This document shows, in pieces, positions 21,421 to 34,200 of a DNA stretch of 64,000 nucleotides. Location: the NCBI RefSeq assembly GCF_901709675.1, contig NC_051094.1, positions 12,146,501 through 12,210,500 on the forward strand, read 5' to 3'. Made by a program: the position numbers and the translations under genes. The stretch is from Syngnathus acus (taxonomy: Eukaryota; Chordata; Actinopteri; Syngnathiformes; Syngnathidae). The notes under the pieces were generated by a model. It ran no database searches. It saw only the letters and a list, made by a program, of their open reading frames with translations, and was not told the DNA's origin. How positions within the stretch are numbered: the stretch's first letter is position 1; every line of letters begins with the position of its first letter.

Positions 21421-22088
21421 TCAATAAGAATGTTTTTGGAAATTTGGAAACATTTCGAGTTGAACGGTTTCCGTTATTTACGACTAGTCAGAATAACATT
21501 TGGGAATCAAGTCGTTTCATCAAATCATCAAGGTGAGGCTTGTTTTTGCTCCTCTCCACACACCCAATTTTCCATTTCAGTGAAGCATTAACTCTTCAGT
21601 GAAGTGTTGACCTTTCACCTCACTGAGACGGACCACTTTTCCACCAGATGATGCTCCCTCACACGCTCTTTCTCTATTGTGTGTGTGTGGTGGGGAAGGA
21701 GGATGCTTATTAGGAGACATCCGTTTGTCCATCTGTCTATTTTGGCACTGGGGGAGCCTCAAAGCTCTTGTTTGGAACCCCATGTTTGCGTGTGGTGAGG
21801 ACGCACTAGTTTGGCAAGAAACTGAAGCCCTGCTTTACATCTTGGACTGTCTGAAAAAGCCAAGACTGCCAAGTGAGAACATGAAAAGTAAAGAAATTCC
21901 CACCATATTTTCTTTTTCACTGTCTGCTCAAGTCATTGCGATTACTTATTGTGTCAAAGCATTCTGTTTTGCTCATGTATTTAAAAAATCATTAATAAAA
22001 CTGTGTTTTGTACTTATTTGTCAAAGTCTTGCTGACAGCAGCGCTTAATTTCTTGTACCACTGTCTGGCCTCGGGCCTCCCCAACTGA

Positions 22089-22094
<6 letters not shown>

Positions 22095-22137
<43 letters not shown>
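22095..22137 (+). repeat. (CA)n microsatellite
   Basis: Twenty-one uninterrupted CA units; a second short CA run sits at 22189-22204. Confidence 0.95.
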
Positions 22138-22139
<2 letters not shown>

Positions 22140-24150
22140 CTGAATGCTTTCTGCAGGTAAACGCGCTGTTTGGATACCAGTCTTGACCTGCACACACACA
22201 CACAGACACGCAAAAGAAAACAAACACATAAAAGGCGGAAATGTGTCTTAGGGTGCCACACCACACACTTGCCACGACGTGTTCTACAGAGTGAACATAC
22301 AATCTCACACATATGCCAAAGAAAAAGAAGAAAGAAATGTACAATACACCTTTTCATTCACTTTATGAACCCCTCTCCTAACTTCTGTCCCAGAAGAGTA
22401 GGAAGAATGCTCAAGATTGAATATCATGTTTTAATCCACTGCAAATCGCAGTCCTGCAAAGGTGGACATGGCTTGTAAATCGCAAGCATTGTGCCATTGA
22501 CTGCTCCAGAAACCTGCTGAGAGATATCAAAGTAAAATATGATCATGCAGCACGTTCATGTATGTAACAGTAACAGTCCCAGCCTACACTTGACACCCAC
22601 TATTCATTCACTCATTCACCTTGGGAAAACAACTCGCAGCCTTCAAGTGAATGCTTTTATCAATATTGTTGCATGGAAACAGCTTTATTATGACACATAT
22701 ATCATGTTAAAAAAATATACCAGGGGAATGTGAATTTGGTCATCGTTGTCCGAAAAGGAGAACTAAAAATAAACAGTTTATCAGTTTGTCTGCAATCTCA
22801 AATGCTTTGGGAACAGCAAAAAATGTCAGCTGGCATAGATTCCAGTTCACCCACGTGAAAACGGATGGATGGCTATAAGTTTGTGTCGTATTAGTATATA
22901 ACGATGAAGGTTCCTCTCATCATGTTGTGTTATTTCACACTCTTAGCCAGAGAAGCTGCCCTGAAAGCAAATGCAGTCATCCGGTAAAATATATGTTTGC
23001 CTTTGGCTTGAGAGTTCTTTCCTGAAAGCGGGTCAGTCAGTGCGTCCCACAGCTGCTGACAACCGTGCCCACTGAGACCCACTGTGGAAGCAACATATTC
23101 ACACCATGCTTTTGAACTGGTGCTAAGATCAGTCAGAGATGGGCGAAGCTTCCTCAGGAGCATTGCATAAACAGTTTTGAGTGAAGCAGGCTAAATTAAT
23201 GGATAGTATTTCAAATACGTGACATTACTTGAGCAGCACAAAACCATCTGGTGCTAGAAGTAAAAAAAAAAAAGTCTGATATTGTGGAAATGTTAGGTTA
23301 GAACTTGATCCTTTGTTGCTCTGTCTAGACTCAAGACAGACTGTGATTACGTATTGTATTCATAAAGTGTCAACGCTTTTGTGGTCCATTTTGACGCAGG
23401 CTGGGAGTGACTATCATTGCTTCAATCTGCTTTTGCCAGCTTTGTCTGTTCAGCTGCGTGGTACTGGACTGCTCTCAAGTCCAAAACCCCTGTCCAAACC
23501 AACCACGCTGACCCCGAGTGACCCGCAATAACAAGCCACCAACGGCAGCACTGTCATAGCTGGCTGCAGCATTCAGTCTGAGAACAAGTCACATCCAACA
23601 ATTAGGCCATATGTTGCTTATAAAGAGCCTCACCTTTACCTTTCGACTACTGGACCTTGTTGCTTTTGGCACGGTGGGATTTTGGAATTGATGTGCTGCG
23701 TTTGGCTGCACAGTGTGGATCATTTTCCCTCATCCAGTTAGTTACACAGACGGCTTTTATCCACCACTAAGCCAAAATACCACAAAGAAAATGATCCACG
23801 CAAGGTTCAAAGACTGTTTGAGTCTTATTATTAATATGCTGCCCTTGCACCATTGGGGAATGAATGAAAGTAGGTTTTGGTGTGAAAGATGACCTTTGGC
23901 TATGACCGATAAAAAGGGAAAGTAACACAAGCTCTATTGATATTTCCTCTCCTTGTGGTTACAATACCAAATCTGTCTGTCTGATAGTGAAATATTGCGT
24001 GTGGGTTGCAACCAAAAAGTAGCTCTGGGCAGCTAATTGACAGATGGGGAGGGTTTGCATTGCTTCATGGGATTTGACATGAGATGTTTATGATAACAGC
24101 ACATTCCCTCTGCCGTCTGTTAGCCTGACAACACAGCGTTTTTGTTGTTT

Positions 24151-24182
24151 CCACACACACGCACGCACACACACACACGCAC
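24151..24182 (+). repeat. CA-rich simple repeat
   Basis: Interrupted (CA)n with CG variants. Confidence 0.85.
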
Positions 24183-26449
24183 TTTAGTCCCCATTCAGTT
24201 ACAGTGCAAATGCAAATGCACATGGTTGCATATTTTGTCCATATGTTGATCTATCTGTTCAGGGTTTTGGATAAGATACATTGCATCTTCCTGAAACTTT
24301 GAACAGGGCAAGTCGTAGAATATATAATGAATATAGAATGGATGGATGCAAAGTTTGTAATGCATATAAGAGTGTGAAAATGAATGATCATGGCAACCTG
24401 TGTGACACATTTCTTCAGTGTTTTGCTAAGAGTTACTGCTAAAGTTTTGTTTGGTCTAAAAACTAGCACATTTTCACTTTTGTGCCAAGGCAAAACTAGT
24501 TTAGCATTTAAGAAGTTGGTAGACCGTGCCACGCCTTAATTTGCCTTAATTCAACTGCATGACCCTGGTGTATTTGATGACCAAAAGTAGACTACATACA
24601 GATTACATGAAAGTAGGTCTAAATTTTGGTGCAGGCAGAGCAGCGGCATTTTGGTGGATCCGATTGAGGGGCAGGTAGACAGATTGTGTGATGCATCTCA
24701 TCAGATTTCATTCATAACAATGAATGCAGAAGCAAACACTCAGCAACAATTCGCTAAGGTGAAAATTTGGAGTTTATCAAAATTACACCACAGTCAAGGA
24801 TCTTTTTAATCCACGACCCATTTATGATTTTTGGCTTAGGTGGAGGTATTTGCTACACTCATCTGTAAGAACTCTACTCAGTTCTATTCTTGTTGTGGTT
24901 GTACTTGGCACTGGAATGGGTAGCCAAAAATGTACTGTAAATTCTGTCCCTCTCGTTTTGCTAGATATGGTAACCAAACACCTCTAGGCATTATGCAGCG
25001 CGACTTTCTCACCAACATATATACCGGTCGAGGAGTGCCACTCAAAATAGCATTGCATTACAATGAGTGATGCTGCTCATTTTTGGCATTTGTAACCCAC
25101 CTAAATTCAAAACCGATGTGATGCAATGCAGTTGTACACATTGCAACTCCAGGCCACACCAGGAAGGAAGCGCTTTGTGTTTTGCATTTTCTCATTGATC
25201 ACAGTGTGGGAAAGAATAAACCAAGGTTTTCCTTTTGATTCAACATATATCGTATATTCTTAGACCAGATTTCAAAGGCCATATTTCTCAGAAATGAATT
25301 TTGAATCAAGTGCTATCTGAGCCAGCTCTGTGCAGTGGATATTTTTCATTTTTTACATGTAGTAGCTCAAGGGGGGCATTAACAAGACTGCTTCATTGGT
25401 AAACAGTCATAAAGAGAGTTTGGGATTGAGTTGCACAAACACAAATAGCTGACTATTGATAGCACAAATCAGTTTCCAGAGACACCAGTACCCCTTGAGA
25501 GTTTTTCCTGCGCCACACAGACCTTTGAATTTGTGTATTCTCATCGTCTTTGCATATTCCCTCCGCCTTAGTATATATAGTTTGAGGAGAGTGGCGACTG
25601 CATGGTGGCATGCCCCCACGTCACCTCATCACACGAATCACGCAACAGAGTGCATTGTGGAGTCTCTGTTTCACAGTCAGGTGCCATTTTCATAGTGAGA
25701 CATTAACTTGCAATTACCCCCCACAAACCACAGCGGGGGATGTGTAATTTAGCACTGCAATGATTGATTGGTCTGTTTATGTTTTACTTTGGCCTGACAG
25801 GAATCTCCCAAGTTCAAGTCTCAAACTTCTAGCAGATGGCCCAGGCAGTTCTTTGAAGGAAAACTGTAATTAACCTTTGCAGGAGAATAACAAACTGGAA
25901 CAGAGAGACGCTGCGGCCTGACTGGGCCGCTTTGATGTGGTTTCTGTGTTTGCTCCATCATCCTCTGGATGGGGGCAAACTCTGGTGACCTGGATTGCCT
26001 AGGGTAGTGGTTCTTAACCTGGGTTCGATCGAACCCTCGGGGTTCGGTGAGTCGGTCTCAGGGGTTCGGCAGAGCCTTCCCCACGGAGGTCCGGACACAC
26101 ATGACTTATCTTGTAAATTTGTGATGACGCATGTCAGAAGTCATCTCTCAAAAGCAACAGCAGAAGTCACACTGATTTGCATGTATGTAATTTGTTGTGA
26201 GTTCATGCATTGTGTTGGTTTTGTTCTTTGAACAAGGTGACGTTCATGCACGCTTCATTTTGTGCACCAGTAAAAACAACATATCTATGGCTTGAAAAAA
26301 ACTTACCGTATATTCCGCACTATAAGGTGCATCGGATTATAAGGTGCACCTTCAATGAATGCCCATTTTAAAACTTTGTCCAGATATAAAGTGCACCGGA
26401 TTATCAGGCGCACCTTCAATAAATGGCCCATTTTAAAACTTTGTACATA

Positions 26450-26515
26450 CACTCCCGTTCAAAAGTTTGGGGTCACAAAATTGTTTGGGTGACCCCAAAC
26501 CTTTGAACGGTAGTG
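26450..26515. mobile_element. Tc1-type foldback element, copy 1
   Basis: A near-perfect hairpin: 27-base arms (26450-26476 and 26489-26515) with two mismatches and a 12-base loop, flanked by TA on each side. The arms carry CCGTTCAAAAGTTTGGGGTC, the end of a Tc1-type element seen widely in fish. Confidence 0.75.
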
Positions 26516-26680
26516 TATATATTTATTTAGATAATTATTTATAGATTATATATATAATCTTCTGTGTAAAAAATCTTATAATATATATGTATACTTATAT
26601 TCATAGATTTTTATAATCTTATACAAATATAAGATATAATTTATAACATTTAATTCATAATATTTTATTATAATAATATT

Positions 26681-26750
26681 TACACTACCGTTCAAAAGTT
26701 TGGGGTCACCCAAACAATTTTGTGACCCCAAACTTTTGAACGGTAGTGTA
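26681..26750. mobile_element. Tc1-type foldback element, copy 2
   Basis: A perfect hairpin: 29-base arms (26681-26709 and 26722-26750, TA included) with no mismatch and a 12-base loop CCAAACAATTTT. The loop of copy 1 is its reverse complement, so the two copies lie in opposite orientation about 165 bases apart. Confidence 0.8.
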
Positions 26751-27599
26751 TATAGGATACATACATTTGGCTCGCGGGCCGGACTTTGGACACGCCTGCT
26801 GTAGTGGCTCAATATTGGTCCATATGTAAGGCACACCTGATTATAAGGCGTACTGTCGGCTTTTGAGAAAATTGGAGGTTTTTAGGTGCGCCTTATAGTG
26901 CGGTATTTAATTTTTCACTAAAGAGGGGTTCGGTGAATGTGCATATGAAACTGGTGGGGTTCGGTACCTCCGACTGGCCTAAGGGCATGGTAAGCACTCT
27001 ATTCTATAAGGAAAGATCAGGGAATTTATCTGGTCATTGACTATGGAGTTTGGTCTGGCTAGCTTCATTTGTACATATGAGATAACAGTAAGATAACAGT
27101 GTGTTTAATAAGTGAACACAATTTGTTTTCTCAAAACTGAATGCGACATTCAAAATTCAAATATGTCTCCATATCTTTACAAGCCATCTCCGTTTTTACT
27201 TTATAAATCACTAAACTAATATTTAGTGGTAAAACAACTATCGTTTCTAATCACCTCTATATATGGTTCCAGGAATGTTTCTGTCGAGGTGACACAGGAC
27301 AATATGTCTTTGGTCTTCTTCTGCCTCTCTTGTGAATTCCATGTGGGGGCCAGCAGATGTCTGTTTGTTTTTGGTTTCCTGTGTGTGTGTGTCTCCTCTC
27401 ACTTCCTCTTCAACAAAAGGCAACATGACCTTAGATATCTCAAGTATTCTAATGGATCCAAACTGTTCCATTGTGTCTGGTATGTGATAAACATAACTAC
27501 GGGATGAAAAACATTCTCATATCATAATACTTGCAGTACAAAGCTTTACTGTCTTCACAGGGTACAGTGACTTGAGTTCACTGTGTTACAAACTCTTGG

Positions 27600-28248
27600 A
27601 AGGTTGAGAAATGCTAAAACATTCCACAGGTGAACAGGTTAATTGGAAACATGTGAGCATCCCCATTCAGGCTCAGCTCTTCACAAAGGAGCATGGGACA
27701 ACCTCATGAAAAACTGTGTGAGTGAACAGCACCACAGTTAGAGAACAATGTTTCTCAACATATAATTGCAAGGAATTTAGGGATTTCATATTCTATGCTC
27801 CTTAAAATGATCAAAGGTTCCCTAAGAATCTGGAGAAATCTTTGCATAACAGCGCTAAGGTCGAAAACCAACAACGAATGCCCGTGACCTTTGATCCATG
27901 AGGCGGCACGGCATTGAAAATTAACATTGTGTGAAACCGATATCACTTTATTCTGTCAAGCAACTGAAGTTTTATATCAAGCAAAGATGGAAAAGAATTA
28001 CTCCTACAAAGCTTCAAAAACTGGTGTCCTTAGTTTGAGTCTTAGTGAGTGTGATGCACACATGGCCCTGTTCTGGGTGTTTGGAATGTGTTGCAGGCCT
28101 CGATTCCCAAATTAGTGAATATATAAAAAAGACAAAAAAAAATTTCAGTCTCAGTTTGAACAGTTGAATATAGGGTGAAATGATTTGCAAATCATTATAT
28201 TCTGTTTTAATTTACGGTTTACACACTTTTATTGAAATTGGGGTTTTA
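27600..28248 (+). mobile_element. Internally deleted Tc1-like transposon
   Basis: The left part (about 27660-27945) matches the start of a fish Tc1-like transposase gene, with the helix-turn-helix region recognisable from TTTCTCAACATATAATTGCA and AGGAATTTAGGGATTTCAT. The right part (about 27955-28248) matches its C-terminal end and the 3' non-coding end (ATGATTTGCAAATCATTAT, then ATTGAAATTGGGGTTT). The middle of the gene, including the DDE catalytic region, is absent. It is a dead relic. Confidence 0.75.
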
Positions 28249-31200
28249 AAATGAACATGCATGTTCTTGGAATGTGGTAAGAAACCAAAGTGCCCTATAA
28301 AAAGCCTATGGGGAACATATGCAGCAATCAAACCTTTTCACTGTGAGGCAGACATTCTGACCACATTACTGATAGAAGTTTGAATTTTGTATTATACACA
28401 ATTAAAACGTATATTTGACAGCACAGTGTATAGTATCAGTTAAATAAAACATCTTCAATTTGAATGGAAATCAACATTGATAAAACTTTTATAGGGGTGC
28501 CGAAACATAAAGAGGTTGGAAATCATATATAATATATGACAATATACCATGATAGTCCAAACACTATTGAATATGTATAGTGTAAGTGATCAAAATGCTC
28601 GGTGTGAATGCTGTTTTTCCTTTTTCATAATGCTTAGAATTTTTTTTTCACTGTCGGTGATCATGATCTCGACTGCAAAATCACTGGCTGCATTAGTATC
28701 TGGGGAAAAAAAATCCAAACCATACAGCACTTGAGCCATGTCTGCAAAATAATCACTTTCTACCTGCAACATTTAAGTGCAATCTTCTCATGCCACATTA
28801 TCCGGTGGGTTTTGCTTTAACTCCAAGTGTCAGATTAAAGACTGCCAACTCCAAAAGACTTCATCAAGCAGTGAGAGCTGGAGGCTATTTTGACTCTCAG
28901 AGGCTGCTTTTAATTTGTGAGATTTTTGTGGGAGCTCCATCACCAGCAGACCGTAGAAAATGCAGTGTTGGTTCTCTGCTCATTAGCCCTGTAGTGCAGG
29001 TTTCCACACGACGGCCTGAAATGCTGCAGTGCATTGCGGACACCTAAGCGCTCTAGATTGATGACTGCAGAGTGACTCACTGGATTTGTGCTTCAATTGT
29101 CTGAAGTTATTGTTACAGGTCAGATCAAGAAGCAGAGGGATTTTGGACAATATTTATCAGTGTTGCATACATGTCGTTAAAATCAATCAGTCATTAACAA
29201 ATACGTACATGACTGCTTTGTACTTCGGTCTAAACATGAAAAGCACACTGTAGCGCAAATACGGTGTGACAAATTCTTGTGGAGTTGATGCTCAACAAAC
29301 CGTCACCCCTGGTTTCTTTCCACTGGCTCGTTGTGTTTCTTATTTAGTGCTGAGTGGTGCCTAAGAATTAAGATGCTAAACAACCTCTGCTTTGTGTTGT
29401 CGCACCCTTCTTGTCTAAGGATAATGTAAAAAAAACACTAACAGTACTAATTAGTGCACCATAAAAACAGTAACTGTGGATTATAGAACGCTGATTTAGA
29501 TTAGACTGAATGTACGAAAGGGTGACGTTGTTTTCCCAAGATGTTATCTATCAGTAGTCCGACAGAGCTACGGTATCCCCTCCCAAAGTCTCCATGTGCA
29601 TATTTAGCAGGCTGAAGGAACAATGTCGGCCTTGTGAGATCTTCCCATGAGATGTGGCATTTCATTCAGACGGCTTCCTTTCATTGCTTTACAATGGAAA
29701 TGGACTAAATGTGTCAACATGGTGCACAGGGTGCTGAAGAGGAAACACACATTAGCTTGATTTTGATTTGTCCACAGTGAGCAGTAGTTGAAGGCATGGA
29801 CAGACCGCTGCTACAGTATTTTCTGTGTACAGCTGACATTTTGACTCAGTGGGCAGTTTCAACACCTCAACACCCGACCCAGTCGCTCTGTCACGCTTTG
29901 ACTTCTGTACCGCTACCGAAATGAACACATTTGGAACTCGGCTTGGTTTGTTTTTGTCTGTGGTCAGGTTGTTACACTTGACTTCCAAGTAGTTTTATGC
30001 AGTGTTTGGTTGGTTCAATGAAGGGTTTTTGTGGTGGTGTGGAGGCAAAGGTGGGTAGGCGTTAGTGTATGTACACCTTTGACTTAAATTGTGAAGAAAG
30101 GTCAAGGGTTCTAACCTCCGAAACTGAAGTTCCCCTTGGCCACCCAGATATAATTTCCTAGAAGCACCACTGTCCCGTTTGCTGTCTTCCAAATCCAAAT
30201 GCAATCAAATCTTCCTATGTCCTGCTAAGAGCAAAAAACAACAATAGCCAATGTGATTAACTTGAGGTAGAATTATAGGGGAAGTGTGAATGCAAGTGAG
30301 AGCTGAAGGCAGCCAGCACAGGCTCAGACTCCAAGAAAGAGACAGGGGGTGCCCTTTTACATGCACTTTGCTCTTTTTATAACTCCATGCTGGTTCGAGG
30401 AAGCTGGCTCCTGCACAGAGGTCTAATACCAAAATGAATGGGATGTGTGTGAGTTTACATCAGGCAGTAAGTGGTGTGAGTTCAGCCCTTGTTGTGACAG
30501 TGGCACCGTCAGGGCCAGACAGGTTGCAGCGTCGGAGATCATGTGTAAAAGAAGTTGTAGATGCTGCTGCATCACTGTCTATAAATGCCCTTTGCTTGAT
30601 TCGGGGTGGCTTGCATGCGGGCTAAGTGTCAGGTGATTGAGGAGTAGAGATTTTAAAAGCATTACATTTCAACAGTTGTGGAGTGCCTGGTCTCGCTCCC
30701 CCAAAGTGCATACGTTGATTTTTTTGGGTCACTTAAAGCAAATGACATGTAGACATAACGTTGACATACTGATGACAATTTCACACTGATTGACGATGCA
30801 TTAGTAGAATCTTGCTTCCATTGGCAATCATATTTTTGCAACAATGTGGACTGTCCCTTCAGTTGCGCACCATATTCTAATGGAATTGTGTTGCTGTTAA
30901 ACAGTGGTGTCAAATTCAGGTTCAGAAAGTCAAAACCCTGCCACAGTTTGGCTTTAACCACAGGTGCTTCTACTCAATCGGCAGGTAAACAAGCTTTGGG
31001 AGTTCACCTCTGGTCTGAAATGACCTTTGCTGTCTAAAGACCACCAACTTGACATCATAGGGGAGGTTGATCATAACTCCCCCAGGAAGCATTGTTCTGC
31101 CCAATACAAATGAGCACTTTATACAGGAGTTTGCAAGATTAGATGATCCAATTCTATTAAAAGTATAATTAAAGGTAAAAGTCATTGACATTTATTCTTA

Positions 31201-34200
31201 TTATTGTTTAGGTACTTTTCTGAATGAAACATTATTATCCCAAATCTTGACAGGACCTCCATCTTAATTTATGGAGGTAATACAGTGCTGTTTTAATATT
31301 TAGTTTATGTAGTGAGATACATTTGGGCAACAAAACACTTGCGAGTCACACGTTCCAATACTTTTGTTCACATTGTCTCAGACAGCAGGACTTATCTCGT
31401 GTGTCATTAAGTACCTGGAAACAACATATGGAAATGCTGATCTCTTCTCATTTTCATATTTTGATAGCAAACGTATATTCGTTTGGTCTAGAGCAAATAC
31501 AAAGGCCTCAATAGTTTAAAACCTTTGAAAGGGGAGTACTGTAGCCTACAAACAATTCCCTTGTCCACCTCTCTTTAAAAGTTGTGTGGTTAGTATCACG
31601 TGCAGCAAGTGACTAAGAATGCATTAAGGGACCATATATATATATATATATACTTGTTAAGTGTTAAATATATATACAGCAGGTTAAAAGAATAAGTTGC
31701 TGTATTTTATGCCTTCTGGCCTGCTTGCCAGGTTGTGCCCTGTAGCGAGGCAAGTTCCCACCTGAGCAGTTATTCCGCTATGTACAATAACACGCAATTT
31801 AATTTATGGCTGAAAGGCTCAGTTGTAATCAAATGGAATTTTCATTAAAGTGATGACAGTTTTAGTTGAAAACAAGCATGTCAAGTCATTTAGAGGCCAA
31901 GGGGTGATATATGCTGTCGCAATTCCCACTCACATGGCTTGTAAAAAAAGATGAGAAATAAAAATACCATGTTCCATTAATGCCATTTTCAGTGCTCTGA
32001 ACTGATGAAAAAGCTGTTGCCAAATCAATGCATGTTTAAAGTTTGGATTGTGAACAACAGCATAGTATGAAACACAATTGCCACTGTCATCTGTTAACTG
32101 TGTATGATAAACAGAGTTTAACACTGCGCTGTTAACCAGTCAGTTTCAACAAACGTTCAGTTATCACACTCATTTCCACCAAATTGGGCAGCAAGCATGC
32201 AAATATAATGTAACTGCAGCTTTTAACTATTGTGAATGAATGGAAGAGTATAAAGATGGAAAGATACAATAAGATACAGCAATATACGGGATGTCTCTCA
32301 TTAATTCCTACCTCAAAGAAGAAAATGCCAAAGAGACTTTAGACAATGCAAGTCTTTATTTACCGTATTTGTTAGGTTACATTACGATTTGACAGTTGTT
32401 AAATCCTGTAGCAGACAACCAAATGAATCTGCGGTTCTTATTCGTGGAGATAAGGTGGATGGTTACTGGCAAAGATCCATTGTTGGTCCCCATTTTGACA
32501 GGCCGCTGTTGGTGGTCTGAGCAGGACTCAGGTTCTGTATCATTCATGTTGACCCACTACGTCAGCACACCCTTTCAACCCACGAGCTAACATTGCTGCA
32601 GAAACAGCCCCCACCGTTGACCATCAATCACCTGTCTGACAGCAACAACAACAACAACCGCGAATGGCCAAACCAACTCGTGCTGTCTTCACAGCCACCT
32701 CATCTCTCTATTTGTGTCGTTTTGCATCTCCTTTTCCAGAATCACTCATTCCACTCATGCCTTTTCTCTTCATCACGCACTTCTCATGTGCCACTGTGGG
32801 TGTATATTGGGAATCCGTAGCATGACTTTACTGAAACAGAATCCTCAGAAGAAGACCGGGGAGAGGTTTATGGTAGGTCACGGTGGGCCCACCTTAAGAG
32901 TCTGGCTCCAGCACAAACAGACACATGTGTGTTTTGATCATGTGCTGCCACTGCTGCTCCGTTTGTTGCCCTCCAAGAACTCGCTACATTGTGTAAGGAC
33001 CACACGTTGGGCCTGACCCAGTGCAGTAGTTCTGCCTGCAGGTGTGACAATCTTGTGATGGCAGGCCATTGAGATGGTGATGGGCATTTGGAGCCATGCT
33101 TGGAAGGTGACTCCTGGTGCCAGTGTTGGATTTCTAACTCAACCTACAAAGAGAGAAGCCATGCGCTGAAGCTGTCAGACCAGTGAGAGAGATAAGAGGG
33201 TGATGGAAAGGGCTTGAAAAGAAAACAGAGAAAGAAAGAAGCTCACACTTTATAAACCCCCCTGCTGTTACTATTCATGCTGAAAATTAATGTCTTTCAT
33301 CAGATAACCTAGTCGTCGTCACCAGTAACAGCCCATAAAAAAAACAGACATTCCCCCTTTTTTGACTAGCAGGTTGTAGTTTGCAACATACTTACAGTAA
33401 ATACTCGCAACTACCCGCCAGTGTACTGTAGTGCTGCAAGATTTTAATTGATTTTATTACACACTTGACTTTATCCAATTTTTTATTTGCATGCAACAAA
33501 GGATTCTACAAAAAATATACATGGAAAGGAGCATTTAAGTTGCACAGTAACCTTTTCCTGTTTTTCCATCATTTCTATAATGTGACTCTGTTAGCTTTTG
33601 TTAGCATGTAGCAGAATAAAGTCATACAGTATTTGGCTGTAATGATTCAAGTGAGTCTCAAATGCATGAACTGAATGCCCCAGTGGGAAGAGATCAAGGA
33701 TCAGGCACACAGATTAAACGCTAGAAACATCACAATTGTCATTTTTCTTTCTTTTAAACCCTTTATTGGGAATTAATTGCTGAACTTTCCCTTTCAGTTT
33801 CCACTCAGTGATGGTGTAATGCCGTATGTGCAATATTATACTTTCCCTACAGCCTATGATTTAAATAATGCAACATTAGAAGCAGTTATGACAAGTTACA
33901 ACCATAAAAAAGTTGTTCCCATGATACTCAATTATCCATCCCAAACAGGAGGTAAACCTTCCCCTTAGATATACTGCATGTTTCAGGATGCAAGAATAGA
34001 TGGCCTCAATGTGTTTTGGCATTAAATGAATAATACATGAATGCATTCTTAGTTCTAATCTATGTATTTCACATTTGTCTTTCAAATACCGGTTGCTTCG
34101 TGGACGTGATGATCTGTGGCATCTGTAGTCACACAGCAGAAAGAGTTCACTCTTTTCCAGTGTGTCTAGACAGGCTAGTGGAGTGCATATTCGTCACATT

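Larger units (their letters stand above)
16091..26004. other. Intergenic DNA, first part of the rflna-ccdc92 gap
   Basis: No exon with recognisable homology or coherent splice structure is seen on either strand; open frames are short and scattered. Contents are worn SINE tails (19470-19560, 20218-20285, 20600-20650, 21230-21420, 22823-22880), CA microsatellites and A/T runs. A block at 24028-24110 with TAATTGACAG looks less AT-rich and could be a regulatory element, but nothing proves it. Confidence 0.6.
26304..26909. mobile_element. Palindromic MITE with CCGCACTATAAGG ends, nested in the hAT element
   Basis: The left end TACCGTATATTCCGCACTAT and the right end GGTGCGCCTTATAGTGCGGT are inverted copies. 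Sub-repeats of the type GGTGCACCTTCAAT(G/A)AATG occur twice near the left end. The element is split by two foldback hairpins and a fragment with CGGGCCGGACTTTGGACACG (26774-26793), which looks like the end of yet another hAT-type element. Confidence 0.7.
26005..26976. mobile_element. hAT-type element carrying nested transposons
   Basis: The left end TAGTGGTTCTTAACCTGGGT and the right part GGGGTTCGGTGAATGTGCAT...GGTACCTCCGACTG belong to a hAT-like MITE. The flanks GCCTAGGG (25997-26004) and GCCTAAGGG (26977-26985) look like its 8 bp target duplication with one extra base. The right inverted repeat is mostly lost. Its middle is interrupted by a second element at 26304-26909, which in turn holds smaller ones. 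Confidence 0.75.

Noticed and set aside
22014-22357. Several minus-strand Cys/Val-rich frames
   Set aside because: They are translations of the CA microsatellite and its flank.
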